From assembly GCA_963746465.1 (NCBI GenBank), contig CAVVAY010000013.1, positions 310,001-374,000 on the forward strand: a DNA stretch of 64,000 bases, given 5' to 3'. The notes beneath the pieces are model-generated. The model searched no databases and was not told the origin of the DNA. It saw nothing but the letters and a program-made list of their open reading frames with translations. Of the stretch, positions 16,797 to 25,243 are shown one piece after another; position 1 is the first letter of the stretch, and every line of letters begins with the position of its first letter. Source of the DNA: CAVVAY01 sp963746465. GTDB taxonomy: Bacteria; Actinomycetota; Actinomycetes; JACCUZ01. Position numbers and translations under genes: made by a program.

Positions 16797-17453
16797 ATGA
16801 CCGACCTGACCGAGGTCCTCGACTCCGTTGCCGGCCAGCCGGCGTCGCCCACGCCCGACGTCGTCGCCGCCGACCTGCGCCGCGGCCGCCGGGCCCTGCT
16901 GCAGCGACGGTGGGCACGCGGCTCGGCCGTCGCGCTCGCCGGCGCCGCCGCGGTCGTGGCCATGGCGGTCGCCCCGGGGTACGTCGGCGGCGACGGCGAG
17001 GTCCAGGTCGCCACCCCGGCGTCCGGCCAGCCCGTCGACCCGCCGAACCCGGGGGTCGACCTGGTCCGCTACGACGCCGGAGCGCACCCCAAGCCCCTCT
17101 CCCCCGGCGAGATCCCCACCGGATGGACGGTCAGCGGCAACGCCTACGCACTGGTGGTGTCGCCGCCTGGCCTGGGGACCTCGCCGGACGACTTCGTGGG
17201 CAAGCTCGTGGTGTACCTCGACTCCGGGATCCCCAACGAGCCGCTGCCGAAGGCGGTCGAGGTCGCCGTCGGGGACCGCACCGGCTACGCGATCCGGGCC
17301 GACGACGCGGCACTGCAGGTCTGGGTGCCTCAGGACGACGGCACGGCGCTGCGCGCGCAGGCGCCTTCCGACCTCGGCTGGGACGAGGCGACCCTGGGCC
17401 GCTTCCTGGACGGCGTGACGGTCGGGACCGGCGCGAAGGCGTCCGCCGGCTGA
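16797..17453 (+). CDS. Membrane-anchored hypothetical protein, possible anti-sigma partner
   Basis: A 218-residue protein with a cytoplasmic N-terminus of about 40 residues, one membrane helix (SAVALAGAAAVVAMAVAP, residues ~43-60) and an extracytoplasmic C-terminal domain of about 150 residues that I do not recognise. It follows the ECF sigma gene by 2 bp, so the pair is certainly co-transcribed. That arrangement is typical of sigma and anti-sigma pairs, but no zinc anti-sigma motif (HxxxCxxC) is present. The regulatory role is inference from position and topology only. Confidence 0.65.
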   Translation: MTDLTEVLDSVAGQPASPTPDVVAADLRRGRRALLQRRWARGSAVALAGAAAVVAMAVAPGYVGGDGEVQVATPASGQPVDPPNPGVDLVRYDAGAHPKPLSPGEIPTGWTVSGNAYALVVSPPGLGTSPDDFVGKLVVYLDSGIPNEPLPKAVEVAVGDRTGYAIRADDAALQVWVPQDDGTALRAQAPSDLGWDEATLGRFLDGVTVGTGAKASAG

Positions 17454-17467
17454 CTAGCATCGGCGCC

Positions 17468-18397
17468 GTGAGCAGCCCGGCCACCGGTCACGTCGAGCAG
17501 GTCGAGGTCGACGGCGTCCCGCTGGCGGTGCGGTCGTGGGGCGACGTCGCCGGCCGGCCGCTGGTGTTCTGGCACCCGCTCGGCGACGTGACGTCCGGCG
17601 CCTACCTCAGCGAGCTCGTGCCGGTCCTGACCGCCCGCGGACTCCGGCTGGTCGCGCCGGACGGGCCCGGCTTCGGGGGGTCGCCGGCGCTGCCGCCGGA
17701 GCACTACGCGACCCCCCGGCTGGCCGGTCTCGTCTGGGGGCTCGTCGATACCCTCGAGCTGGCCCGGCCGGTGCTGATGGGTCACTCGTGGGGCGGGGTC
17801 GTGATGCTCGCCGCCGCGGCCGAGCGGCCGCGCGACGTCTCCGCACTGGTGCTGCTGGACAGCGGGCAGTTCGACTACGTCGACCGGCCCGGCACGCACC
17901 CCGAGTGGTCGCGCGAGGACCGGGCCGCCTCGATCGCCGCCGGACAGCCGGTGTACGCCGACCGCGCCGACCTGCTGCGTCAGGTGCAGGACGACGTGCG
18001 CCGGCCACTGACCGACGCCTACTCCGCAGGTCTGTGGCCCGCGATGCGCGAGACCGCGACCGGGTCGCTCGAGCCGGTCGCCTCCGCACTCACCCGCGCC
18101 GCCGCCCAGGACGGCATGCTCCGCGAGCGGTCGCTGGGTCGATGGGATGCCGTGGCGGCGGCCGACCTGCCCGCACTGCTGCTGCTCGCGACCGAGCCGG
18201 AGTCGGTGCGCGTCGCCAACGCCGAGGGAGAGCAGGCCGTGCGGACGCGGCACCCACGGGCGGACATCCGGACGCTGCCCGGGTGGGGCCACGACCTGAT
18301 CGCCGACGGCGGCCCGGCGCTGGCCGAGGTCATCGCCGACTGGCTGACGACCGGCGCCGGCGCGCCTCAGCCGGCCGACCGGAACGTAGCCCGGTAG
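17468..18397 (+). CDS. Alpha/beta hydrolase
   Basis: A 309-residue alpha/beta-hydrolase fold protein. The nucleophile elbow is MGHSWGGVV, the oxyanion region is VFWHPLGD, and the catalytic His is in WGHDLIADGG near the C-terminus. There is no signal peptide, so it is cytoplasmic. The substrate cannot be told from sequence. The start is GTG at 17468, 14 bp after the preceding gene. Its last 31 bp overlap the 3' end of the convergent GlxA-type regulator. Confidence 0.85.
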   Translation: MSSPATGHVEQVEVDGVPLAVRSWGDVAGRPLVFWHPLGDVTSGAYLSELVPVLTARGLRLVAPDGPGFGGSPALPPEHYATPRLAGLVWGLVDTLELARPVLMGHSWGGVVMLAAAAERPRDVSALVLLDSGQFDYVDRPGTHPEWSREDRAASIAAGQPVYADRADLLRQVQDDVRRPLTDAYSAGLWPAMRETATGSLEPVASALTRAAAQDGMLRERSLGRWDAVAAADLPALLLLATEPESVRVANAEGEQAVRTRHPRADIRTLPGWGHDLIADGGPALAEVIADWLTTGAGAPQPADRNVAR

Positions 18398-19338
18398 GCG
18401 CTGGGCGCGACGCCGACCGCGGCCGCCATCTGGGCTCGCAGCGACGCCCCGGTGCCGAACCCGGCCCGGCGCGCGACCTGGTCGACCGGCAGGTCGGTGG
18501 TCTCGAGCAGGTGCCGGGCCCGGTCGACCCGTTGCTGGGCCAGCCACTGGGCCGGGCTCTGCCCGGTCTCGTCGCGGAACCGCCGGGTGAAGGTGCGCAC
18601 GCTCATCCGGGCCCGCGCCGCCATCGCGGCGAGGTCGACCCGCTGGTCGAGGTGCTCGACCACCCAGCTGCGCGCGGCAGCGGTCGAGGTCTCCGTCACC
18701 GCCGGGACGTGCCGCTCGATGAACTGCGACTGACCGCCGGCCCGCCACGGCGGCACGACGCACCGGCGGGCGGCCCGGTTGGCCACAGCGGCGCCGTGGT
18801 CGCGCCGCACGACGTGCAGGCAGAGGTCCACACCCGCGGCGACGCCGGCCGAGGTGAGGACGTCCCCGTCGTCGACGAACAGCACGTCCGGGTCGAGGCG
18901 GACCCGCGGGTACTGGTCGCGGAACCGGTCGGCCCAGAACCAGTGCGTGGTCGCCGGCCGGTCGTCGAGCATCCCGGCAGCAGCGAGCACGAAGGCGCCG
19001 GTGCAGATGGACACCGTGCGCGCCCGGCCGGCGGCCGCGCGCAGGGCGGCCAGCGCCTCGGCCGGGAACGGTCCGTCGACCACCTCGCCCTCGATCCCGG
19101 CCACCACGACGGTGTCGGCCCACGCCAGCGCCTCCAGGCCGTGCTCGGGCTGCACCGCGAAGCCGGCAGCCGAGCGCACCGGCGCCGCGCCAGGGGTGCA
19201 CACCCGCACCTCGTAGAGCCGCCGGCCTTTTGCGTCCCGGGCGGCACCGAACACCTGCGGCGGGGTGCCGAGGTCGAAACCGACGACGCCGTCCAGCGCC
19301 AGCACGGCGACGCGGTGTGCGGCGGACGACGACGACAT
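18367..19338 (-). CDS. GlxA family transcriptional regulator (DJ-1/PfpI plus AraC domains)
   Basis: About 323 residues from ATG 19338. The N-terminal half is a DJ-1/PfpI-like domain (LALDGVVGFDLGTPPQVFGA, with the nucleophile-elbow-like SICTGAFVLAAAG). The C-terminal half is an AraC-type pair of HTH motifs (AARARMSVRTFTRRFRDETG and VARRAGFGTGASLRAQM). GlxA-type proteins usually activate genes for amine or amino-acid catabolism. It is divergent from an MFS transporter across about 70 bp, so it may control that gene. A start six codons upstream (19356) is also possible. Confidence 0.88.
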   Translation of the reverse strand: MSSSSAAHRVAVLALDGVVGFDLGTPPQVFGAARDAKGRRLYEVRVCTPGAAPVRSAAGFAVQPEHGLEALAWADTVVVAGIEGEVVDGPFPAEALAALRAAAGRARTVSICTGAFVLAAAGMLDDRPATTHWFWADRFRDQYPRVRLDPDVLFVDDGDVLTSAGVAAGVDLCLHVVRRDHGAAVANRAARRCVVPPWRAGGQSQFIERHVPAVTETSTAAARSWVVEHLDQRVDLAAMAARARMSVRTFTRRFRDETGQSPAQWLAQQRVDRARHLLETTDLPVDQVARRAGFGTGASLRAQMAAAVGVAPSAYRATFRSAG

Positions 19339-19408
19339 GGCCGGATTCTTGCACATGATGGCCGTCCGGCCACTGGCCGACGGCGCTCCGGTCGGTCAGG
19401 CTGCTCGG

Positions 19409-20698
19409 GTGACCACGAGCGCCCCGGCCCGTCCGCGCCTGCACCGTGCCTGGTGGGTCGCTGCGGTGGCCTTCGTCGCGCTGATCGGCGCGGCGGGCTT
19501 CCGGGCCACCCCGGGCGCGCTGATCGACCCGCTGCAGGAGGAGTTCGGCTGGTCCCGCGGCACCATCTCGGTGGCGGTGTCGGTGAACCTGCTGCTGTTC
19601 GGCCTCACCGCGCCGTTCGCCGCCGCGCTGATGAACCGGTTCGGCATCCGCCGGGTCGTCGCCATCGCGCTGCTGCTGGTGGCCACCGGCAGCGGGCTCA
19701 CCGTCTTCATGACGACGAGCTGGCAGCTGGTGCTGCTGTGGGGCGTGGTCGTCGGCCTCGGCACCGGATCGATGGCGCTGGCCTTCGTCGCCACCGTGGC
19801 CGGCCGGTGGTTCGAGCGCAGCCGCGGGCTGGTCACCGGCGTCCTCACCGCGGGCAACGCCACCGGCCAGCTGATCTTCCTGCCGTTGGTGGCCTGGCTG
19901 GCGAACAACCACGGCTGGCGCTCGGCGGCCCTGGTGGTCGCCGGCGGCGCGCTGGCCGTCGTGCCGCTCGTGCTGCTGCTCCTGCGCGACTACCCGGCCG
20001 ACGTCGGCCTGCCGCCGTACGGCGGGGACGCGATCGTGCCCCCTCCCCCGCGCACCGGCAACGCTGCCCGCATCGCGGTCGACGCCCTGCGCGGGGCGGC
20101 GCGGACCCAGCCGTTCTGGCTGCTGGCCGCCGGGTTCGCGATCTGCGGCGCGACGACCAACGGCCTGGTCGGCACCCACTTCATCCCCGCGGCGCACGAC
20201 CACGGCATGCCGACGACCACGGCGGCCTCGCTGCTGGCACTGGTCGGGCTGTTCGACATCGCCGGCACCATCGCGTCCGGCTGGCTCACCGACCGGGTCG
20301 ACTCGCGGCTGCTGCTGGCCGGCTACTACGCCTTCCGCGGCTTCTCGCTGCTCGTCGTCTCGCAGCTGTTCGCCGCGTCACCGCACCCGAGCATGCTGGT
20401 GTTCATCATCTTCTACGGGCTGGACTGGGTGGCCACCGTGCCGCCGACGGTCGCTCTCTGCCGGCAGTACTTCGGCGACGCCGGGCCGGTGGTCTTCGGC
20501 TGGGTGTTCGCCTCGCACCAGGTCGGTGCGGCGATCGCCGCGACCGCGGCCGGACTGACCCGCGACCACCTCGGCACCTACACGCCGGCCTGGTTCGCCG
20601 CCGGCGGGCTGTGCCTCGTCGCGGCGTCGTTCTCGGCCCGGATGCCGGACCCCAGGGTCGCGCTCCCGGTGCCGGTGCTCAGCCTGCCGCGTCCGTGA
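19409..20698 (+). CDS. MFS transporter
   Basis: A 429-residue major facilitator with about twelve hydrophobic segments. The first is WWVAAVAFVALIGAAGF, and the 2-3 loop carries MNRFGIRRVVAI. The long middle loop (PPPPRTGNAAR) separates two six-helix halves. It resembles monocarboxylate/oxalate-formate type MFS proteins (FRATPGALIDPLQEEFGWSR). The substrate is unknown. I start at GTG 19409; the frame upstream overlaps the divergent regulator. Its last 20 bp overlap the glnD 3' end. Confidence 0.85.
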   Translation: MTTSAPARPRLHRAWWVAAVAFVALIGAAGFRATPGALIDPLQEEFGWSRGTISVAVSVNLLLFGLTAPFAAALMNRFGIRRVVAIALLLVATGSGLTVFMTTSWQLVLLWGVVVGLGTGSMALAFVATVAGRWFERSRGLVTGVLTAGNATGQLIFLPLVAWLANNHGWRSAALVVAGGALAVVPLVLLLLRDYPADVGLPPYGGDAIVPPPPRTGNAARIAVDALRGAARTQPFWLLAAGFAICGATTNGLVGTHFIPAAHDHGMPTTTAASLLALVGLFDIAGTIASGWLTDRVDSRLLLAGYYAFRGFSLLVVSQLFAASPHPSMLVFIIFYGLDWVATVPPTVALCRQYFGDAGPVVFGWVFASHQVGAAIAATAAGLTRDHLGTYTPAWFAAGGLCLVAASFSARMPDPRVALPVPVLSLPRP

Positions 20699-23018
20699 GC
20701 AGCCGGACCGCCTCGCGGGCGGCGGGGTCGGACAACGGCTGTCCCGCGGAGTCCTGCAGGTAGAACACGTCGACCGCCTCGGCGCCCAGCGTCACCACCC
20801 GGGCGCCGCGGATGCTGACGCCCATCAGGGCCAGCGCACGGCCGAGCCGGTAAAGCAGCCCCGGCCGGTCGCCCGCCCGGACCTCGAGCACGGTCGCGGT
20901 GGCCGAGGCGGCCTCGACCAGGTCGACCCTGGGGGCCGCGGGCGGGCTGGCCGGCAGCCGCCGGCTGGCGTCGCGGGCGGTGAGCCGCTGGGTGAGGTCG
21001 AGGTCGCCGTCGAGGGCCCGGGCGATGTCGTTGCGCAAGGCCTCGGCCCGCGGCTCGTGGTCACGGTCCGGCACCACGGTCCAGACGTCCAGCGCCATCC
21101 CGTGCCGGGTCCGCGCCTGCGCCGAACGCACCGAGAGCCGGTGCAGGGCGAGGACGCCCGCGATGGCGGCGAACAGGCCCGAGCGGTCCGGCGCGGCGAC
21201 CGTCACCGTCCAGGTCACCGCCTCGTCCTGCTCGGCGACCACAGCCAGCCGGCCGGCGGCGACCAGCGTCTCCTGCGCGGCGGTCAGGGACGGCGGCGGC
21301 GGTGGCGGTGCGCCGTGCAGGCTCGACGCGGTCCGGCGTACGAGGTCCTCCACGAGTCCCGCCTTCCACTCGCTCCACGCGGCCGGCCCGGTGGCCAGCG
21401 CGTCGGCCCGGGTGAGGGCCGCCATCAGCTCGAGCACCTCGGTGGTGCCCAGCTCGTCGGCGACCGCAGCGACGGTCGACGGGTCCTGCAGGTCGCGCCG
21501 GGTGGCGCTCTCGACCAGCAGCAGGTGGTGCCGCACGAGCAGGCCCGCTGCTGCCGCGTCGTCGGGGTCGAAGCCCATCCGCTGCGCGACCGCGACGGCC
21601 AGCGGCCGGCCGGCCTCGCTGTGGTCACCGGGTGAGCCCTTGCCGATGTCGTGCAGGAGCGCCGCCAGCAGCAGCAGGTCCGGACGGTGCACCTCGCGCA
21701 CCAGGTCGGCGGCCCGCACCACGGTCTCGAGCAGGTGTCGGTCGACGCTGTAGCGATGCACCGCGTTGCGCTGCGGGCGGTGCCGCACGAGGTCCCACTC
21801 CGGGAGCAGCCGGGCGACCAGCCCCGCCTGGTCCAGGGCCTCCCAGACCGGCACCAGCGCGGCGCCGGCTCCGAGCAGCTCGACGAACAGCTGGCGGGCG
21901 TTCTCCGGCCAGGGCTGCGGAAGGTCCGGGCTGTCGGCCACCAGGCGGTCGACCGAGCTCGGCGACACCGGCAGGCCGGAGCGGGCCGCGCGGGCCGCCA
22001 TCCGCAGCACCAGCAGCGGGTCGGAGCGCGGGTCGGCCTGTGCCGTCAGCACCGCCTCGCCGTCGTGCTCGGCCAGCCCCGGGCCGAGCAGCCGCAGCAC
22101 CGGCTTGCGGCCACGGACGAAGCGGGACCGCTGCGGCCGGCTGGCCTGCAGCGCGCGCCGCCAGGTCACGTCTGCGGCGTGGGTCACCGCGGCCGCGGAC
22201 GAGCCGACCTCGCGCAGCAGCGCGTCGGCGTCGGGCAGCCCGAGGTCGGTGGCCACCTGGTCCTGCTCCTGCAGCAGCAGCCGGTTCCCGGGTCGGCCGG
22301 TGACGAGGTGCAGGGCGTCGCGTACGTCGGCCAGCCGGCGTACGGCGTCGTCGACGTCGCGGTGCGGACGGTCCGCGACCCAGGAGGCGGCGACCGCCCG
22401 CAGCGACACGACGTCGCGCAACCCGCCGCGGCCCTCCTTGAGGTCCGGCTCGAGGTCGTGCCGCAGGTCGCCCGCGCGGGCACCCCGCTCGTCCCAGGCC
22501 TCGCGCAGCTCGGGCAGCCGTCGCCTGGCCGCTGCCCGCCAGTCACCGAGCACGGCGCTGCGCAGCCGGCCGACCAGCGCCGGGTCACCGGCGACCGGTC
22601 GGGCGTCGAGCAGGCCGAGCAGGACGGCGAGGTCCGAGCTGGCCAGCCGCCGGGCCTCCTCGAAGGTCCGCACCGCGTGGTCCAGGTGCACACCGGTGTC
22701 CCACACCGGGTACCAGATCTTGTCGGCGAGGGCGCCGACCACGTCGCGGTCGGTGTGCAGCAGGAGCAGGTCCAGGTCGCTGCCGGGAGCCAGCTCGCCG
22801 CGGCCGTAGCCGCCGACCGCCACCAGAGCGGCACGGTCCGGGGCAAGCCCGGTGGTGGCGACCGCGTCGGCGTACACCCGGCGCAACCACGAGTCGGTCA
22901 GCGCCGCCAGGCCCTTTCGGCGCATCACGGTCCCGGTGCCGGGGCTGCGGGCCTCGGCCAGCAGCTCCCGGCGCCGGGCGGCGTAGTCCGACGGAAGGGC
23001 CGAAGCCGGTGCGGACAC
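20679..23018 (-). CDS. glnD: [Protein-PII] nucleotidyltransferase GlnD
   Basis: A 779-residue GlnD, which modifies and demodifies the PII protein according to nitrogen status. The domain order is nucleotidyltransferase (GGYGRGELAPGSDLDLLLL), GlnD linker (DLEPDLKEGRGGLRDV), HD hydrolase (LLHDIGKGSPGDHSE) and two C-terminal ACT domains (DRSGLFAAIAGVLALH; DRPGLLYRLGRALALMG). In actinobacteria such as Corynebacterium the enzyme adenylylates PII. GTG 23018 is chosen because it lies behind GGAGGGG and just clears the glnB stop; the frame runs further into glnB. It is the last gene of amtB-glnB-glnD. Confidence 0.95.
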   Translation of the reverse strand: MSAPASALPSDYAARRRELLAEARSPGTGTVMRRKGLAALTDSWLRRVYADAVATTGLAPDRAALVAVGGYGRGELAPGSDLDLLLLHTDRDVVGALADKIWYPVWDTGVHLDHAVRTFEEARRLASSDLAVLLGLLDARPVAGDPALVGRLRSAVLGDWRAAARRRLPELREAWDERGARAGDLRHDLEPDLKEGRGGLRDVVSLRAVAASWVADRPHRDVDDAVRRLADVRDALHLVTGRPGNRLLLQEQDQVATDLGLPDADALLREVGSSAAAVTHAADVTWRRALQASRPQRSRFVRGRKPVLRLLGPGLAEHDGEAVLTAQADPRSDPLLVLRMAARAARSGLPVSPSSVDRLVADSPDLPQPWPENARQLFVELLGAGAALVPVWEALDQAGLVARLLPEWDLVRHRPQRNAVHRYSVDRHLLETVVRAADLVREVHRPDLLLLAALLHDIGKGSPGDHSEAGRPLAVAVAQRMGFDPDDAAAAGLLVRHHLLLVESATRRDLQDPSTVAAVADELGTTEVLELMAALTRADALATGPAAWSEWKAGLVEDLVRRTASSLHGAPPPPPPSLTAAQETLVAAGRLAVVAEQDEAVTWTVTVAAPDRSGLFAAIAGVLALHRLSVRSAQARTRHGMALDVWTVVPDRDHEPRAEALRNDIARALDGDLDLTQRLTARDASRRLPASPPAAPRVDLVEAASATATVLEVRAGDRPGLLYRLGRALALMGVSIRGARVVTLGAEAVDVFYLQDSAGQPLSDPAAREAVRLLTDAAG

Positions 23019-23040
23019 CGGCCCGGCCCCTCCGGACTCC

Positions 23041-23379
23041 TCAGAGCGCGTCGACGCCACGCTCGCCCGTGCGGACCCGGACGACGGTGTCGACCGGCAC
23101 CGACCACACCTTGCCGTCACCGATCCGTCCGGTCTGCGCCGACTTGACGATGACCTCCATGACGTCCTCGACGTCGGCGTCGTCGACCAGCACCTCGACG
23201 CGCACCTTCGGCACCAGGTCGACGGTGTACTCCGCTCCCCGGTAGACCTCGGTGTGGCCGCGCTGCCGGCCGTAGCCGCTGGCCTCGGTGACGGTGATGC
23301 CGTGCACCCCGAAGGACTCCAGGGCGGTCTTCACGTCGTCCAGCTTGAAGGGCTTGATCACTGCCGTGATGAGCTTCAT
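23041..23379 (-). CDS. glnB: Nitrogen regulatory protein PII
   Basis: A standard 112-residue PII protein that senses ATP/ADP and 2-oxoglutarate and controls AmtB. The start is MKLITAVIKPFKLDDVK; the T-loop has EVYRGAEYTVD with the modifiable Tyr at residue 51; the C-terminal signature is TGRIGDGKVWSVPVD. It lies 49 bp downstream of amtB and is followed by glnD, the usual actinobacterial order. By position it could be called glnK. Confidence 0.97.
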   Translation of the reverse strand: MKLITAVIKPFKLDDVKTALESFGVHGITVTEASGYGRQRGHTEVYRGAEYTVDLVPKVRVEVLVDDADVEDVMEVIVKSAQTGRIGDGKVWSVPVDTVVRVRTGERGVDAL

Positions 23380-23428
23380 CGGGGCCCCCTCGGAAGTGCG
23401 AGCGTGCGAGCAGTTTCGTGGGGAACGT

Positions 23429-24766
23429 TCATGCGTCCACCCTCTCCTTCGTCGTGGCACCGGCCCCGGCACCGGCTCGGTAGCCGGTACCGCTGACCGA
23501 GCCGAGCTCGTAGGCCGACTCGGCGTGCGTGGTCAGGTCGATCCCGGTCACCTCGGACTCCTCGCGGACCCGGAAGCCGATCGTCTTGTCGATGACCGTC
23601 CCGATCACGTAGGCGAGCACGAACGAGAAGGTCAGGACTGCTCCGGCCGCGACCGCCTGCCGCCAGAGCTGGTCGACGCCGCCGCCGTAGAGCAGGCCGT
23701 CGACGCCGGCCGGCGCCTTGTCGGTGGCCAGGATCCCGATGAGCAGGGTGCCGACGACGCCACCGACGAGGTGTACGCCGACGACGTCGAGCGAGTCGTC
23801 GTAGCCGAAACGGAACTTCAGCCCGACGGCCAGCGCGCACAGCGCGCCGGCCACGGCGCCGACGAGGATCGCGCCGACCGGGTTGACTGCGGAACAGGCC
23901 GGGGTGATGGCGACCAGTCCGGCTACCACGCCCGAGGCAGCCCCGAGCGACGTGGCGTGCCCGTCGCGGACCTTCTCGGTGAGCAGCCAGGCAAGCGAGG
24001 CTGCCGCGGTGGCGACCAGCGTGTTGATCCACGCCACCGCCGCGGTGTTGCCGGCGCCCAGCGCGGAGCCGGCGTTGAAGCCGAACCAGCCGAACCACAG
24101 CAGGCCGGCACCGATCATCACCAGGGTGAGGTTGTGCGGCCGCAGCGCCTCCTTGCCGAAGCCGATCCGCTTGCCGAGCACCAGGGCCAGCGCCAGCCCC
24201 GCGGCACCGGCGTTGATGTGCACCGCGGTGCCGCCGGCGAAGTCGATCGCCTTGAGGTCGTTCGCGATCCAGCCGCCCACCTCACCGGTGTAGCCGTCGA
24301 AGGCGAACACCCAGTGCGCGACCGGGAAGTACACGACCGTCGCCCACACACCGGCGAACACCATCCAGGAGCCGAACTTGGCCCGGTCGGCGATCGCGCC
24401 GCTGATCAGCGCGACGGTGATGATGGCGAAGACAGCCTGGAAGCCGACGAAGGCGAGCGGCGGGATTCCGGCCGCCTCGCCCTCGACCCCACCGAGCGGA
24501 GCGGCGTCGAGCAGGCCCTTGAGGCCCGCGAAGTCGACGTTGCCGATCAGGCCGCCGCCCGCGTCGTCGCCGAACGCGAGCGTGTAGCCGTACAGCACCC
24601 ACAGCACGCTGATGAGCCCGAGGGCGCCGAAGCTCATCATCATCATGTTGAGGACGCTCTTGGCGCGGACCATGCCGCCGTAGAAGAGCGCGAGGCCTGG
24701 TGTCATGAGCAGCACGAGCGCAGCGCTCGTGAGGACCCAGGCGGTGTCGCCGGAGCTGGGTGTCAC
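23429..24766 (-). CDS. amtB: Ammonium transporter
   Basis: A 445-residue Amt channel with eleven or so membrane helices. Family motifs are FYGGMVRAKSVLNMMMMS near the N-terminus, DFAGGTAVHINAGAAGLA in the middle, GWFGFNAGSA and GVHLVGGVVG. The cytoplasmic tail ends with an Ala/Gly-rich segment. The start is GTG at 24766, preceded by AAGGAGG at good spacing. It heads the amtB-glnB-glnD operon and has GlnR-like boxes upstream, so expression is probably induced by nitrogen limitation. Confidence 0.96.
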   Translation of the reverse strand: MTPSSGDTAWVLTSAALVLLMTPGLALFYGGMVRAKSVLNMMMMSFGALGLISVLWVLYGYTLAFGDDAGGGLIGNVDFAGLKGLLDAAPLGGVEGEAAGIPPLAFVGFQAVFAIITVALISGAIADRAKFGSWMVFAGVWATVVYFPVAHWVFAFDGYTGEVGGWIANDLKAIDFAGGTAVHINAGAAGLALALVLGKRIGFGKEALRPHNLTLVMIGAGLLWFGWFGFNAGSALGAGNTAAVAWINTLVATAAASLAWLLTEKVRDGHATSLGAASGVVAGLVAITPACSAVNPVGAILVGAVAGALCALAVGLKFRFGYDDSLDVVGVHLVGGVVGTLLIGILATDKAPAGVDGLLYGGGVDQLWRQAVAAGAVLTFSFVLAYVIGTVIDKTIGFRVREESEVTGIDLTTHAESAYELGSVSGTGYRAGAGAGATTKERVDA

Positions 24767-24817
24767 GGAGGTTCCTCCTTGGGGAACGGGATCTGCCCCA
24801 GAGGTTGGTCGGCGCGG

Positions 24818-24886
24818 GTTACCGCCCCGCGCGCGCCGCGTTTCGGCCGTGTATCCATCGGACCGCTCGCGTTACGGCCGCGTTAC
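24818..24886 (-). promoter_or_regulatory. Candidate GlnR operator array upstream of amtB
   Basis: Reading toward amtB on the minus strand: GTAAC (24886-24882), 6 nt, GTAAC (24875-24871), 15 nt, GATAC (24855-24851), 6 nt, GAAAC (24844-24840), 17 nt, GTAAC (24822-24818). The Streptomyces GlnR box is GTnAC-n6-GaAAC repeated with 11-bp phasing; the pairs here keep the 6-nt spacer exactly. Both spacers contain CGGCC. The array lies 52-120 nt before the amtB start. Binding is inference. Confidence 0.6.
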
Positions 24887-24926
24887 GAGCCGCCGCCCCG
24901 GTCCGGATCACGGGACCCTCGTCGAG

Positions 24927-25211
24927 TCAGCGGCGGCGGGGAAGCAGGAGGACGGCCACGAAGGTCGCGAGGAACGCGCCGATCCCGCCGGAGCCGGCCC
25001 GCAGGAACGGCAGCAGGGCGAACAGCACCCAGACGCCCGCCCCGGCCACTGCGCCGACCACGGCAGCTGACCTCAGCCGGCCGCCGACCCAGCCCGGCTG
25101 CGGGTCGGCGGCGCCGTGCGGCTGCACCGACCTCTTCGGCGTGCCGTCGAGCATGCCCTCGACCTCGGCGAGAAGTCGCTCGGTCTCGCTGGGCTCGCGG
25201 GGCTCGGCCAT
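24927..25211 (-). CDS. Small membrane protein of unknown function
   Basis: A 94-residue protein with a charged N-terminal half (EPSETERLLAEVEGMLDG) and two hydrophobic segments in the second half (VVGAVAGAGVWVLFALLPFL and GGIGAFLATFVAVLLLP), ending in RRR. No family is recognised. It lies just downstream of ftsY on the same strand with a 32-bp gap, so it is probably co-transcribed with ftsY. Confidence 0.65.
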   Translation of the reverse strand: MAEPREPSETERLLAEVEGMLDGTPKRSVQPHGAADPQPGWVGGRLRSAAVVGAVAGAGVWVLFALLPFLRAGSGGIGAFLATFVAVLLLPRRR

Positions 25212-25243
25212 GACCCCATGGTGCCTCGACGGGGCGGCCGTTG

